Assembly (NCBI RefSeq): GCF_000298295.1
Contig: NZ_AMGM01000044.1
Span: 1-36,711 of the forward strand
Source of the DNA: Cecembia lonarensis LW9
GTDB lineage: Bacteria; Bacteroidota; Bacteroidia; Cytophagales; Cyclobacteriaceae
Length of the DNA stretch: 36,711 nucleotides
Direction: 5' to 3'
The translations under genes and the position numbers were made by a program. The notes under the pieces are model-generated. The model was not told the DNA's origin. It worked only from the letters and a program-made list of their open reading frames with translations, and made no database searches. Numbering within the stretch: the stretch's first letter is position 1; each line of letters opens with the position of its first letter. Below, one piece after another: positions 21,568 to 29,729 of this stretch.

Positions 21568-22843
21568 TGGTATTGTTAATATTAAAATTTAAAAGTATCG
21601 GCATAAAATTTTCTCTTAACTTTTCTGCTCCTTCCCATAAATTCCTATTCAAAACTTTAAAAGAATAAACAGCCTTTATGTAATCAGCAACTTCATTGTT
21701 TACCTCACAATTAAGATTGATATTATAATCTCCAGGAGCTAATGAAAGGCTATCAACTTTAAAAATAAATTCATTGTACTCGTAAAGCTCCAATTTATCT
21801 TCTTTTATATTTGAACTCAACCACGCGACCCTTCTATCATAAAGATCATTGATCCCCAAGTCTATCCTCCAATTGAAAAAAGACTTGTTTATTTGTCGCT
21901 TGATTTTTAATTTAAAAATGGTTGCTAAAAATGGAGTCAGAAAGTTCTGGATAGATTCGGAGCTCTCCTGTTCTACAACTAACTCGCAGAAAATTAAGTC
22001 TCCATTTCCTTCTCTTATGGTATAATTTTCAAGATTTTTAACCTTTCCTAAATTTCTTTTAAAATATTTTCCAATAACTTTGGATGTATCACTGAATAAA
22101 TCCAATCTTCCTTTATCTAATAAAACAGATTTTGGACATAACTTTTCTATAGAAGTAAGATTATGACTCACAAACAAAATAGTCCTTCCTTGCCCTTTAC
22201 TTATATCCCCCATTTTACCAATACACTTTTTTTGGAACTCTGCGTCCCCTACTGCTAATACTTCGTCTACTACGAGAATCTCCGCATCAAGATGGGCGGC
22301 CACCGCAAAGGCCAAACGCACATACATGCCAGACGAATAACGCTTTACAGGAGTATCCAAATACCTCTCTACACCAGCAAACTCAACAATTTCATCCAAT
22401 CGCTTTTTTATTTCCCATTTCCTCATCCCCAAGATGGCCCCATTCAAAAATATATTTTCCCTTCCCGAAAGTTCTGGATGAAAACCGGTTCCCACTTCTA
22501 ATAAGGATGCTACCCTACCTTTTATTTTAAATCCTCCTTTGGTAGGAGAAGTAACCCTGGAAAGGATTTTCAAAAGTGTGGATTTACCTGCCCCATTTTG
22601 ACCGATTATTCCCAAAGTCTCCCCTTGCTCTACTTCAAAGTTAATATCCTTCAAACTCCATACAATATTGGTTTCTCCTTTTTGAGTTTGGTCATTTGTT
22701 TCTCCAATCCTTAAAAATGGATCCTCCTTACCTAATATTTTTGTTTCCCACCAACGCTGTACATCTCCTGAAATGGTGTTAGTACCAAACTGCCCCAATT
22801 GATATGCTTTGGAAAGGTTTTCAACTTTTATTGCTCTAGACAT
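21539..22843 (-). CDS. wzt: ABC exporter ATPase with C-terminal glycan-recognition domain
   Basis: 434 aa. Nucleotide-binding domain, residues about 5-255: Walker A GQNGAGKS (81-88), signature YSSGM (169-173), Walker B ILVVDE (189-194), H-loop in FVSHN. An insertion of about 30 residues before Walker A (around 25-55) is usual for this subfamily. Residues about 270-425 form a beta-rich domain like the C-terminal domain of Wzt, which reads the end of the O-polysaccharide before export. It pairs with the permease at 27873-28727. The DNA changes from fairly GC-rich in the ATPase part (22261-22320: 34 of 60 G or C by hand) to AT-rich in the C-terminal part (21601-21660: 17 of 60), pointing to recombination inside the gene. 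Confidence 0.92.
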   Translation of the reverse strand: MSRAIKVENLSKAYQLGQFGTNTISGDVQRWWETKILGKEDPFLRIGETNDQTQKGETNIVWSLKDINFEVEQGETLGIIGQNGAGKSTLLKILSRVTSPTKGGFKIKGRVASLLEVGTGFHPELSGRENIFLNGAILGMRKWEIKKRLDEIVEFAGVERYLDTPVKRYSSGMYVRLAFAVAAHLDAEILVVDEVLAVGDAEFQKKCIGKMGDISKGQGRTILFVSHNLTSIEKLCPKSVLLDKGRLDLFSDTSKVIGKYFKRNLGKVKNLENYTIREGNGDLIFCELVVEQESSESIQNFLTPFLATIFKLKIKRQINKSFFNWRIDLGINDLYDRRVAWLSSNIKEDKLELYEYNEFIFKVDSLSLAPGDYNINLNCEVNNEVADYIKAVYSFKVLNRNLWEGAEKLRENFMPILLNFNINNTNAEKNKGIS

Positions 22844-22854
22844 TTAATAAATGA

Positions 22855-24018
22855 TTATTTATTAATTTTTAGAATCTGCTCTTTTAATAATTTTCCTAAA
22901 TGTTCTTTGTTCAATTCTTTCAACAAAATTCTTCTATTATGTTCAATTTCTTCTAAGGATAAAAATTTCGAAAAACTTTTTTCATTTAACTCCGACTCAT
23001 AACAAAAAACTATGATTCCAATACGCTTTAGATAATGATAAAAAGAGTTTTTTTCACTTAAAAAAATTTTAGAACCAAACCATAGCAATGCAATTGTATT
23101 ACCAATAGCTTGTTGACGTTTATTGTTAAAAATAGCTACGCCAACAGAATTTAAAACCGAATTGTACACATGTAAATCCATAAAACTTAATAACGGATTG
23201 AATTTATTTTGAAATATCCTTTCACCTTCGATCAATAAATATTCTATATACTCTGGTTTGCCATAATTTAGTGGGACAATAATATTCATATTATCTAGAT
23301 GATATCTTTTGATTTTATGAAAAACATCCAAATGATTCATGGTATTAAATCCCGAATTCCCAATCAACATGTTGGTCTTCGGGAAAATAAATGGTTTGTC
23401 TATTTCTACAATAATTTCAATTGGAAAATACCAAAAAGAAAAATAATTCTTTCTTTGATTTATCATTTTAGAAATCTGATCAAACTCTTCTTTAAAAGAG
23501 CTGCCTAAATAGTTAATTCGTTTGAGGGCTTTTTGTTTATATTCTTTTTTTGATAAAGGCAGTTTTTGATTAAATAGACGATAAAAAGGTCTAACTTTTT
23601 CTTTAATACTTTCTTTTACAGAAACTTTTCGTAGCGGAAATTTCCTAAGTGTAAGCTTATCTAGCAAAACCCGGTCATTAAAATATATTGGGTCTTTATA
23701 GATTTCAAAACCAAAACAAAGCCAAACAACAGTTAGTGATTCAGGAAGATGAATCACAAAATTATAAAACCGAGGTGATAAGCTATGCAATATAATAATT
23801 GCCCCTTTGGGTAAACTTGATATGATAAGAATTAGATGCTCTTGATTGGTTATTATAACAAAATCACTTTGACTAACATGTTTCAACTTTTCATCTAAAG
23901 AATTTGGTATGACATAAAAAATATTTTGACCAGGAAAACAGAATTCAAATTGCTCAATCGCTAAATTTATAAATTTTTCATCTTCACAAAGATGAATGAT
24001 ATCTAAGGATTCTGCCAT
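22855..24018 (-). CDS. wecF: WecF-like Fuc4NAc transferase (GT56)
   Basis: 387 aa. The middle and C-terminal parts line up with E. coli WecF/RffT: MLIGNSGFNTMNHLDVF, MNIIVPLNYGKPEYIEYL, a run up to FNNKRQQAIGN (E. coli has FARQQGIG), and a late IFLSEKNSF segment. WecF moves Fuc4NAc from dTDP-Fuc4NAc to a polyprenyl-PP-linked disaccharide at the inner membrane. The N-terminal third is divergent, so the acceptor likely differs. Its start lies 35 bp inside the end of wecE, and wecD is just upstream: all three Fuc4NAc steps are adjacent. AT-rich. Confidence 0.82.
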   Translation of the reverse strand: MAESLDIIHLCEDEKFINLAIEQFEFCFPGQNIFYVIPNSLDEKLKHVSQSDFVIITNQEHLILIISSLPKGAIIILHSLSPRFYNFVIHLPESLTVVWLCFGFEIYKDPIYFNDRVLLDKLTLRKFPLRKVSVKESIKEKVRPFYRLFNQKLPLSKKEYKQKALKRINYLGSSFKEEFDQISKMINQRKNYFSFWYFPIEIIVEIDKPFIFPKTNMLIGNSGFNTMNHLDVFHKIKRYHLDNMNIIVPLNYGKPEYIEYLLIEGERIFQNKFNPLLSFMDLHVYNSVLNSVGVAIFNNKRQQAIGNTIALLWFGSKIFLSEKNSFYHYLKRIGIIVFCYESELNEKSFSKFLSLEEIEHNRRILLKELNKEHLGKLLKEQILKINK

Positions 24019-25135
24019 AAAAATCTTTAATAACTTTGATTATTTTTTGTTGTTCTTCTTGTACCATTTCAAAATATAAAGGTAACCGCACTAAGGTATC
24101 TGTGAAAAAATCAGCATTAGGTAAATCTAATTTCTTATTATTTTTTAAATAGAATTTACTCTTATGCAAACTTATATAATGAAAAACTGCATGGATTTTT
24201 TGCTTTCTTAAAAAAGCAATTAAATCAGAACGAGTTTCTAATGAATCACATATTAAATAAAACATATGGCCATTATTTGAAGCATATTTTGGTATTTTAG
24301 GCAATCTCAACTTTTCTTGATCATCTAGGAATTTTAATCCGCTATAATATGTATCCCAAATCATTTTCCTCTTTTCTTGAATAGCAGTTAAATTTTCTAA
24401 TTGAGCCCATAAAAAGGATGCTATAATTTCAGAAGGTAAAAAGGAGGAACCAATATCAATCCAACCGTATTTATTCACTTCACCTCTAAAAAAAGAAGCC
24501 CTATTAGTTCCCTTCTCCCAAATAATTTCTGCACGTTCTAAAAAATCATTTTCATTTATAACTAATAAACCTCCTTCTCCCGAAATCACATTTTTCGTTT
24601 CATGAAAGGAAAAAGTAGCTAAATGCCCAATACTACCCAATGGTTTGCCTTTGTAATAAGAATCAATTGCTTGAGCAGCATCTTCGATTACCACCAAATT
24701 GTACTTTTGAGATAATCTCATTACCTCATCCATATCAACTGCAACCCCAGCATAATGCACAACTACTATCGCTTTGGTCCTGGGTGTTATTAAAGCTTCA
24801 AGCTTATTAACGTCAACATTTGGATGAAACTTCTCTGAATCAGCGAAAACAATTTTTGCACCTTGTCGAACAAAGGCCAAAGCAGTTGAAACAAATGTAT
24901 AAGACGGTACGATTATTTCATCTTCAGGGCCACATTCGATTAACAATGCACACATTTCTAATGCATCTGTACAAGAAGTGGTCAATAATGCTTTTTTAAA
25001 CCTGTACTCTTTTTCAAAAAAAGATTGACATTTTTTAGTAAAAATACCATTACCAGAAATCTTTCCTGAACGAACTGCTTGTTCAATATACAGCATTTCT
25101 TTCCCAGTTAAAAAGGGTTTATTAAATGGAATCAA
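23984..25135 (-). CDS. wecE: dTDP-4-amino-4,6-dideoxygalactose transaminase
   Basis: 383 aa, full-length PLP-dependent aminotransferase of the DegT/DnrJ/EryC1 family and close to E. coli WecE/RffA along its whole length: MIPFNKPFLTG start, SGKISGNG, LLTTSCTDALEM, IVPSYTFVST, VVHYAGVA, EDAAQ (D152 pairs with the PLP nitrogen) and SFHETKN with PLP lysine K181. It converts dTDP-4-keto-6-deoxyglucose to dTDP-4-amino-4,6-dideoxygalactose using glutamate. The start is TTG, placed by alignment to MIPFN. Four bases after wecD. The dTDP-sugar supply genes (rmlA, rmlB) are not in the window. Confidence 0.93.
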   Translation of the reverse strand: MIPFNKPFLTGKEMLYIEQAVRSGKISGNGIFTKKCQSFFEKEYRFKKALLTTSCTDALEMCALLIECGPEDEIIVPSYTFVSTALAFVRQGAKIVFADSEKFHPNVDVNKLEALITPRTKAIVVVHYAGVAVDMDEVMRLSQKYNLVVIEDAAQAIDSYYKGKPLGSIGHLATFSFHETKNVISGEGGLLVINENDFLERAEIIWEKGTNRASFFRGEVNKYGWIDIGSSFLPSEIIASFLWAQLENLTAIQEKRKMIWDTYYSGLKFLDDQEKLRLPKIPKYASNNGHMFYLICDSLETRSDLIAFLRKQKIHAVFHYISLHKSKFYLKNNKKLDLPNADFFTDTLVRLPLYFEMVQEEQQKIIKVIKDFYGRILRYHSSL

Positions 25136-25139
25136 AGGA

Positions 25140-25862
25140 TTACTCTTTTCTGAAATGATAAATGTACTTTACTTCTTCAATTTTATCAAAACCCATTTTC
25201 AAATGAAAATTAAATGAATGTAAATTATTTAAAGAAAATGGACTTTTAATCAAGTCTATATTTGTCTCATTCGCCAAGTAAGCAAACGATTGGTTCCAAA
25301 GATTATTACCAATTCCTTTACCTTTCATTAATGAACTAACTCCCGTTAAAGTAAAAAAACAAATTTGGTTAATTAAATCTAGTTTTAACAAATGAATGCC
25401 TACAACTTTATTATCTATCTTCTCTAAAAACAACCCATCTGAATAGGATTTATTTAAGGCGTTATCTACCCATATTCTATATAATTTCTTAGTTATTTCT
25501 TTACCTACGAGTTTTTCTCGACTGAATCGAGAAACAACAGAAATTTCTTCTGCAATTTGATAGCTTCTTGTTAAGTCATCTCCTTCAAGTTCATTTAAAA
25601 AACGATAATTACTACTTAAGTAGTCATCTTTATTAATTTTTTTAGACATTGTAAGTATAGTATCCATTAAATCTAAATTGGCTTTACTTACAAGATTATT
25701 TGGCAATAATTGATTATTTGAAATTAAATATATTAAATCATACTTTCTAGCTTCAATTAAAAACTTATTATAGTCAAAACTCTCAGTATTATCCATCAAA
25801 ATCTTACCAACTTTCTTATTGAAAAAAGCAGAATCCCAAGTCATTTCAATAATTTGACTCAT
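25140..25862 (-). CDS. wecD: dTDP-fucosamine acetyltransferase-like GNAT protein
   Basis: 240 aa. It resembles E. coli WecD/RffC in layout: MTWDSAFFNKKVGKI near the start, SRFSREKL followed by KKLYRIWVDNALN in the middle, then the acetyl-CoA loop MKGKGIGNNLW and a final YIYHFRKE. WecD N-acetylates dTDP-Fuc4N with acetyl-CoA to give dTDP-Fuc4NAc. It stands directly before wecE and wecF. AT-rich; ATG start; a 64-bp gap to the upstream methyltransferase could hold a minor promoter. Confidence 0.85.
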   Translation of the reverse strand: MSQIIEMTWDSAFFNKKVGKILMDNTESFDYNKFLIEARKYDLIYLISNNQLLPNNLVSKANLDLMDTILTMSKKINKDDYLSSNYRFLNELEGDDLTRSYQIAEEISVVSRFSREKLVGKEITKKLYRIWVDNALNKSYSDGLFLEKIDNKVVGIHLLKLDLINQICFFTLTGVSSLMKGKGIGNNLWNQSFAYLANETNIDLIKSPFSLNNLHSFNFHLKMGFDKIEEVKYIYHFRKE

Positions 25863-25926
25863 ATAATTATCAATTAAATTTTCATAAACTACTTCTAAAT
25901 TCAGTTTTTAGCTTATTAAAAAATTA

Positions 25927-26631
25927 CTATTTTACTGCAATAACCCAATAACCTTGTGTTTCTTTATCCGTTTTCGGCCATCTTCTATCCAAATACATTG
26001 CCAATTTTTGATTGTTATTTATTAATGGTTTAAGAACGACTCTTAAGAGTTTCTTTTTTAAAGAGTTTCCATACATTATTCTTATTAATTGGTAATTTAG
26101 TTTAACAAACCAATTAACCCAAAAACCTGTTGAAGCTTCAATTTCAATATTGGTAAATCCTGCTTTTTCAAACATATATTTGAGTCCGAATTCAGTATAT
26201 CGAAAAAAATCAAAGGGCTCTTCATGAACATGCCACATAAAGGGAACTTGCAAAACAAAAACACCTCCATTTTTTAATATTCGGAAAGATTCATTTACAA
26301 ATATTTGGGGTTCACAAAGATGTTCCATTACAGAAAAAGACACAATTGTATCAGCAACTTCATTATTTATTGGGAAATTTTTATTTAGGTCTGCAACAAT
26401 ATCAGCTTTAAAATCATGCAAAGTTTCAGTCCAATCAACTCCTATATATGAATCACAAAATTGTTTTAAATAGACTTCATATGGTTTAGTCCCACAACCT
26501 AAATCATATAAATCCCCTTTAAAATACTTTGAGTATTTAATTAAAAAATTATCTGAAATATCATAAATTATCCAGTTATAAAACTTTCTGTTATTATGAT
26601 AAAATGAAGGCTTTTTCTTCATTAAAGTCAC
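25927..26631 (-). CDS. Class I SAM-dependent methyltransferase
   Basis: 234 aa with a Methyltransf_11-type core: motif I LYDLGCGTKPYE, acidic end of strand 2 at YIGVDW, VADLNKNFP, then FSVMEHL and LKNGGVFVLQVPF. A WHVHEEPFDFFRYTEFGLKY segment is typical of glycan-locus methyltransferases. Probably methylates a sugar hydroxyl on the repeat unit or at the chain end. The frame opens at GTG (26629-26631), but an ATG three codons in (26620-26622) is equally likely. Gaps of 64-66 bp on both sides. Confidence 0.8.
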   Translation of the reverse strand: MTLMKKKPSFYHNNRKFYNWIIYDISDNFLIKYSKYFKGDLYDLGCGTKPYEVYLKQFCDSYIGVDWTETLHDFKADIVADLNKNFPINNEVADTIVSFSVMEHLCEPQIFVNESFRILKNGGVFVLQVPFMWHVHEEPFDFFRYTEFGLKYMFEKAGFTNIEIEASTGFWVNWFVKLNYQLIRIMYGNSLKKKLLRVVLKPLINNNQKLAMYLDRRWPKTDKETQGYWVIAVK

Positions 26632-26697
26632 TTTATCTTAAATCAAATTATTTACTAATTATATTAAAATCGATGATTTCTTGCATTCTGTTGAGAG

Positions 26698-27831
26698 CTA
26701 TATGTCTATTTTACTTTTAAAAGTATCTAAGAAAAATCCTAAAGTTGAATATTTTATCCGATTTTCCCAAGCAGCTGGTGATGGGTTACTATTCGGATAA
26801 ATTACCTTTTTACCAAAAATATAGTCTCCAAGTTTTGGTCTAATATCAGAATCAATCACTTTTTCTAAATCCGTTTGGCTTAAGACTTCCAAAACATTCT
26901 TTCCATGATATGCAGAAAAATTGAGCATATTGGTACTTTCCCTTATGACACCGTGGTTAACAGCCTGCCATTGAGCTCCCCCACGCCATAAATTATTATA
27001 TAAAATTTTTGTTTTACTTTGAAATCTGTAAACTATTTTATCTTCTAATAAATTCTTCCATTTAGCCCGATAATGTTTGAATTTTGTAGTTAAAAATGCA
27101 TCGCCAAATGTTCCTGATATTATTATAAAATTTTTATTCCTAGAATTTATCTCATTTTTTATTTCAAAGATATTTTTTGACCACCTAATATCTCGAAGCC
27201 CCATCCTACCACAGCAAAACAGAGTATCTTTTTTTATCCAATCATCACTATCATATTCTTCACCATTTAATCTCTTTACTTCAATATCAAGTTTATTGAC
27301 GGAGCAAAATTCTTTTACCAACTGGTAATTTGGATCACCTGAAAGTGCCACAATTTCAGCTTTCCATGGCAACAACAATAAATTAAGACTATCCTTTCCA
27401 CCTGTCAAAATCCCAAATGTTGTATTTGGATAAAGATCTTCTAACCTCCTTATATCCTTTATCAATGCTACTGCAAATTTCTCTATAAAACTATTTTCAG
27501 AAGTAATTTTTAATTTTTGTAGTTTTAAAGGAGCTCCTATTCTTTTGATATATTTATCTACACAAATTTCAGGTGGTAAATAACTATCAATTATTCCATT
27601 ATTCAAGTATAGATGAATTTTGGGATTTAAATCTAGATTGCCCTTTATCCGCAGAAGGTTTAGGAAAGAAAAACTGTAATAATCTTTCCATTTGTAAACG
27701 GGATAGAAGCACTCTTCTCCAATAATTCTACTGGATTGAAAAACATCAGCACTTGCATCATACCATATGTCACCAATATTTAACTTATCCGCTTTTTTAA
27801 TAATTACCCCATTTTTATTAGTAATCATCAC
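26698..27831 (-). CDS. PP-loop (asparagine-synthase-like) ATP pyrophosphatase
   Basis: 377 aa. The ATP-binding PP-loop is TGGKDS at residues 143-148 (ILTGGKDSLNLLL), followed by VALSGDPNY and a later IISGTFGDAF that matches the second nucleotide-side loop of asparagine synthetase B-type enzymes. The first 130 residues lack the N-terminal Cys and fold signature of a glutaminase domain, so ammonia must come from elsewhere or another nucleophile is used. It may adenylate a carboxylate to form an amide, for example on a uronic acid (inference). The frame opens with GTG then ATG; the ATG at 27828 is the likelier start. AT-rich. Confidence 0.7.
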   Translation of the reverse strand: MMITNKNGVIIKKADKLNIGDIWYDASADVFQSSRIIGEECFYPVYKWKDYYSFSFLNLLRIKGNLDLNPKIHLYLNNGIIDSYLPPEICVDKYIKRIGAPLKLQKLKITSENSFIEKFAVALIKDIRRLEDLYPNTTFGILTGGKDSLNLLLLPWKAEIVALSGDPNYQLVKEFCSVNKLDIEVKRLNGEEYDSDDWIKKDTLFCCGRMGLRDIRWSKNIFEIKNEINSRNKNFIIISGTFGDAFLTTKFKHYRAKWKNLLEDKIVYRFQSKTKILYNNLWRGGAQWQAVNHGVIRESTNMLNFSAYHGKNVLEVLSQTDLEKVIDSDIRPKLGDYIFGKKVIYPNSNPSPAAWENRIKYSTLGFFLDTFKSKIDI

Positions 27832-27872
27832 GCTAATTTAAATTAAATTTTTCTTATAAAGTTTTAAAAGAC

Positions 27873-28727
27873 TCAAACCGTATCTATAAAATTCTTTTCG
27901 GTTTTATTAAAAATTAGAATTCCCAGTATCATAGATACAATAGCCACAAAAGCACTATATCCTAGTAATGTCCAAGAAAACATCCCTTCTCCCAAAAATG
28001 CATATCGGAATGTTTCTATAATTCCGGTCATAGGATTTAAGGCAACAAGATGCTTATATTTATCCGGGGCGGAAGAAAGCGGATAGATTACTGTTGTGGC
28101 ATACATCAGCAACTGCACTCCGAAATTGACCAAAAAAGCCAAATCCCGGTATTTGGTGGTCATGGCCGTAATCATTAGTCCCAAACCCAATCCCAAAAAT
28201 GCCATCAACGCTAGCAATAAGGGGAAAAACAAGGCAGCCCAAGTTAGATATATTTCGGATCCTTGAACAAAAAAGTAAAACCATACCCCCATAAATAACA
28301 GGAATTGTACCCCAAACCGAATCAAATTTCCTATCACGATACTTATAGGAACAACCAATCTAGGAAAATATACCTTTCCAAAAAGCTGTGCATTGTCACG
28401 AAATACCGTAGAGGTCTTAATTAGACAATCTGCAAAATAATTCCAAGCTGTTATTCCTGCAAGGTAAAACAAGAACTGAGGCAAACCATCTGTGCTTAGT
28501 CCAGCCAAGTTGCCAAAAACAAAAACAAAAACCACGGTAGTAAATACAGGTTGGATAAAAAACCACATTGGTCCCAATATAGTCTGCTTATAGAAAGACA
28601 CGAAGTCCCTGCGTACCATCAGGACCAATAAATCCCGAAAATGCCAGATGTCCTTTAATGGAAGTTCAAACAGCCCCCTTTCAGGTGTCACTTCCAAATC
28701 CCACTCTTCTTCTTCAATTTTTACCAT
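27873..28727 (-). CDS. wzm: ABC-2 type polysaccharide export permease
   Basis: 284 aa with an N-terminal cytoplasmic amphipathic stretch (LPLKDIWHFRDLLVLMVRRDF), FYKQTILGPMWFFIQP entering the first helix, six membrane helices in all and a C-terminal FNKTEKNFIDTV. This is the Wzm/TagG family that, with Wzt, moves undecaprenyl-PP-linked O-polysaccharide across the inner membrane. Fourteen bases overlap with the upstream GT2. It is separated from wzt by the Fuc4NAc module, an unusual spacing for partners normally adjacent, and is less AT-rich than the genes between. Confidence 0.93.
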   Translation of the reverse strand: MVKIEEEEWDLEVTPERGLFELPLKDIWHFRDLLVLMVRRDFVSFYKQTILGPMWFFIQPVFTTVVFVFVFGNLAGLSTDGLPQFLFYLAGITAWNYFADCLIKTSTVFRDNAQLFGKVYFPRLVVPISIVIGNLIRFGVQFLLFMGVWFYFFVQGSEIYLTWAALFFPLLLALMAFLGLGLGLMITAMTTKYRDLAFLVNFGVQLLMYATTVIYPLSSAPDKYKHLVALNPMTGIIETFRYAFLGEGMFSWTLLGYSAFVAIVSMILGILIFNKTEKNFIDTV

Positions 28728-29622
28728 TCAAAGATTTTAATTTAGTTGACAAATAAAAGATACTCTTATATAATCTAGGCCAGTTGAATAAAATCTTTTC
28801 CCTAAGACTCAGGCTAATTCCCTCAGCTTCTATTAATTTCTGATAGTCCTTAAGCTTATTATCTTTTGGCTGTCTAGTGACCAATTCATGTGCTGTATAT
28901 TTTAAGTATCCTATTCTTGAAATTTGTTCAACACTCATGTTTTTAAACTTCTTATAAAAAAAGAGGCAGTCTTCATAGTTCACATTTTTAAGATGGTTTT
29001 CCTCCCAATGTACCAAAACATCCTTCGAAGAAAAATAGAACCAGGGTACAAATTTCCCAACTTCAATAAAATAGGCGAAGTCTTCATGAAATCGAATGGA
29101 CTCAGGAAATGCTACTTGTTTGGCTATATTAGAATTAACAATCAAAGTAGAAGTCTGTGCAAAACAGTCACCATTGATGGTAAAATCAAAAAGACTTTCA
29201 CCTTGTCTGATAGCTCGCGATTCTCTAAAATACTTTCCCTTTCGGTCAATCACCCATGCGCCTGAGTAGATGGCCTTGGCCTCTGTCTCTTTTGTAAATT
29301 GAAAAGCATTTTGAAGTCGGTCTGGAGACCATCCATCATCTGCATCTAGGAAGGATATATATTGCCCAAGTGCATTTTCAACCCCAATATTCCGACAAGC
29401 GCTGGGGCCTTTAGCCCTGTCCTCAGGTCTTTGAAAGACTTTTAGCTTTGCTTTACTACTTTGAAGTTCTTCCAAGGTCTCCCAAGTCTTGTCTGTGGAT
29501 CCATCGTCCACAATAACCAATTCCCAATCAGAAAAACTTTGCTGCTCTATCATTGATACCGTCTGCCTGATAAAATCGGCACAGTTATAGGTTGGAATAA
29601 TGATGGAGAAGAAAGGCTTCAT
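28714..29622 (-). CDS. Family-2 glycosyltransferase
   Basis: 302 aa GT-A enzyme: FSIIIPTYNCADFI, LVIVDDGSTDKTW, GPSACRNIGVENALG and the metal-binding FLDADDGWS are in order. The rest is helical with no membrane span. Upstream is a 107-bp gap (29623-29729) that contains AAAGTACAAAGTACA-type short tandem DNA and could carry a promoter for the genes that follow. Confidence 0.9.
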   Translation of the reverse strand: MKPFFSIIIPTYNCADFIRQTVSMIEQQSFSDWELVIVDDGSTDKTWETLEELQSSKAKLKVFQRPEDRAKGPSACRNIGVENALGQYISFLDADDGWSPDRLQNAFQFTKETEAKAIYSGAWVIDRKGKYFRESRAIRQGESLFDFTINGDCFAQTSTLIVNSNIAKQVAFPESIRFHEDFAYFIEVGKFVPWFYFSSKDVLVHWEENHLKNVNYEDCLFFYKKFKNMSVEQISRIGYLKYTAHELVTRQPKDNKLKDYQKLIEAEGISLSLREKILFNWPRLYKSIFYLSTKLKSLNGKN

Positions 29623-29729
29623 TTGAGAGACGAGATGCGAGAAGATAGAAGTGATACTCAGCAGATAGTAAATCCTTTGTTAAAAATAAGTTTATAATTG
29701 AATTTTGAACCTACTTTGTACTTTGTACA
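29623..29729. promoter_or_regulatory. Largest gap inside the locus (possible internal promoter)
   Basis: 107 bp between the GT4 stop and the GT2 start, in an operon where other junctions here overlap. On the minus strand it holds a short tandem (GTACAAAGTACAAAGT) and TC-rich DNA (CTATCTTCTCGCATCTCGTC) like the intergenic filler of the left third. A promoter may exist but no motif is convincing. Confidence 0.35.
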
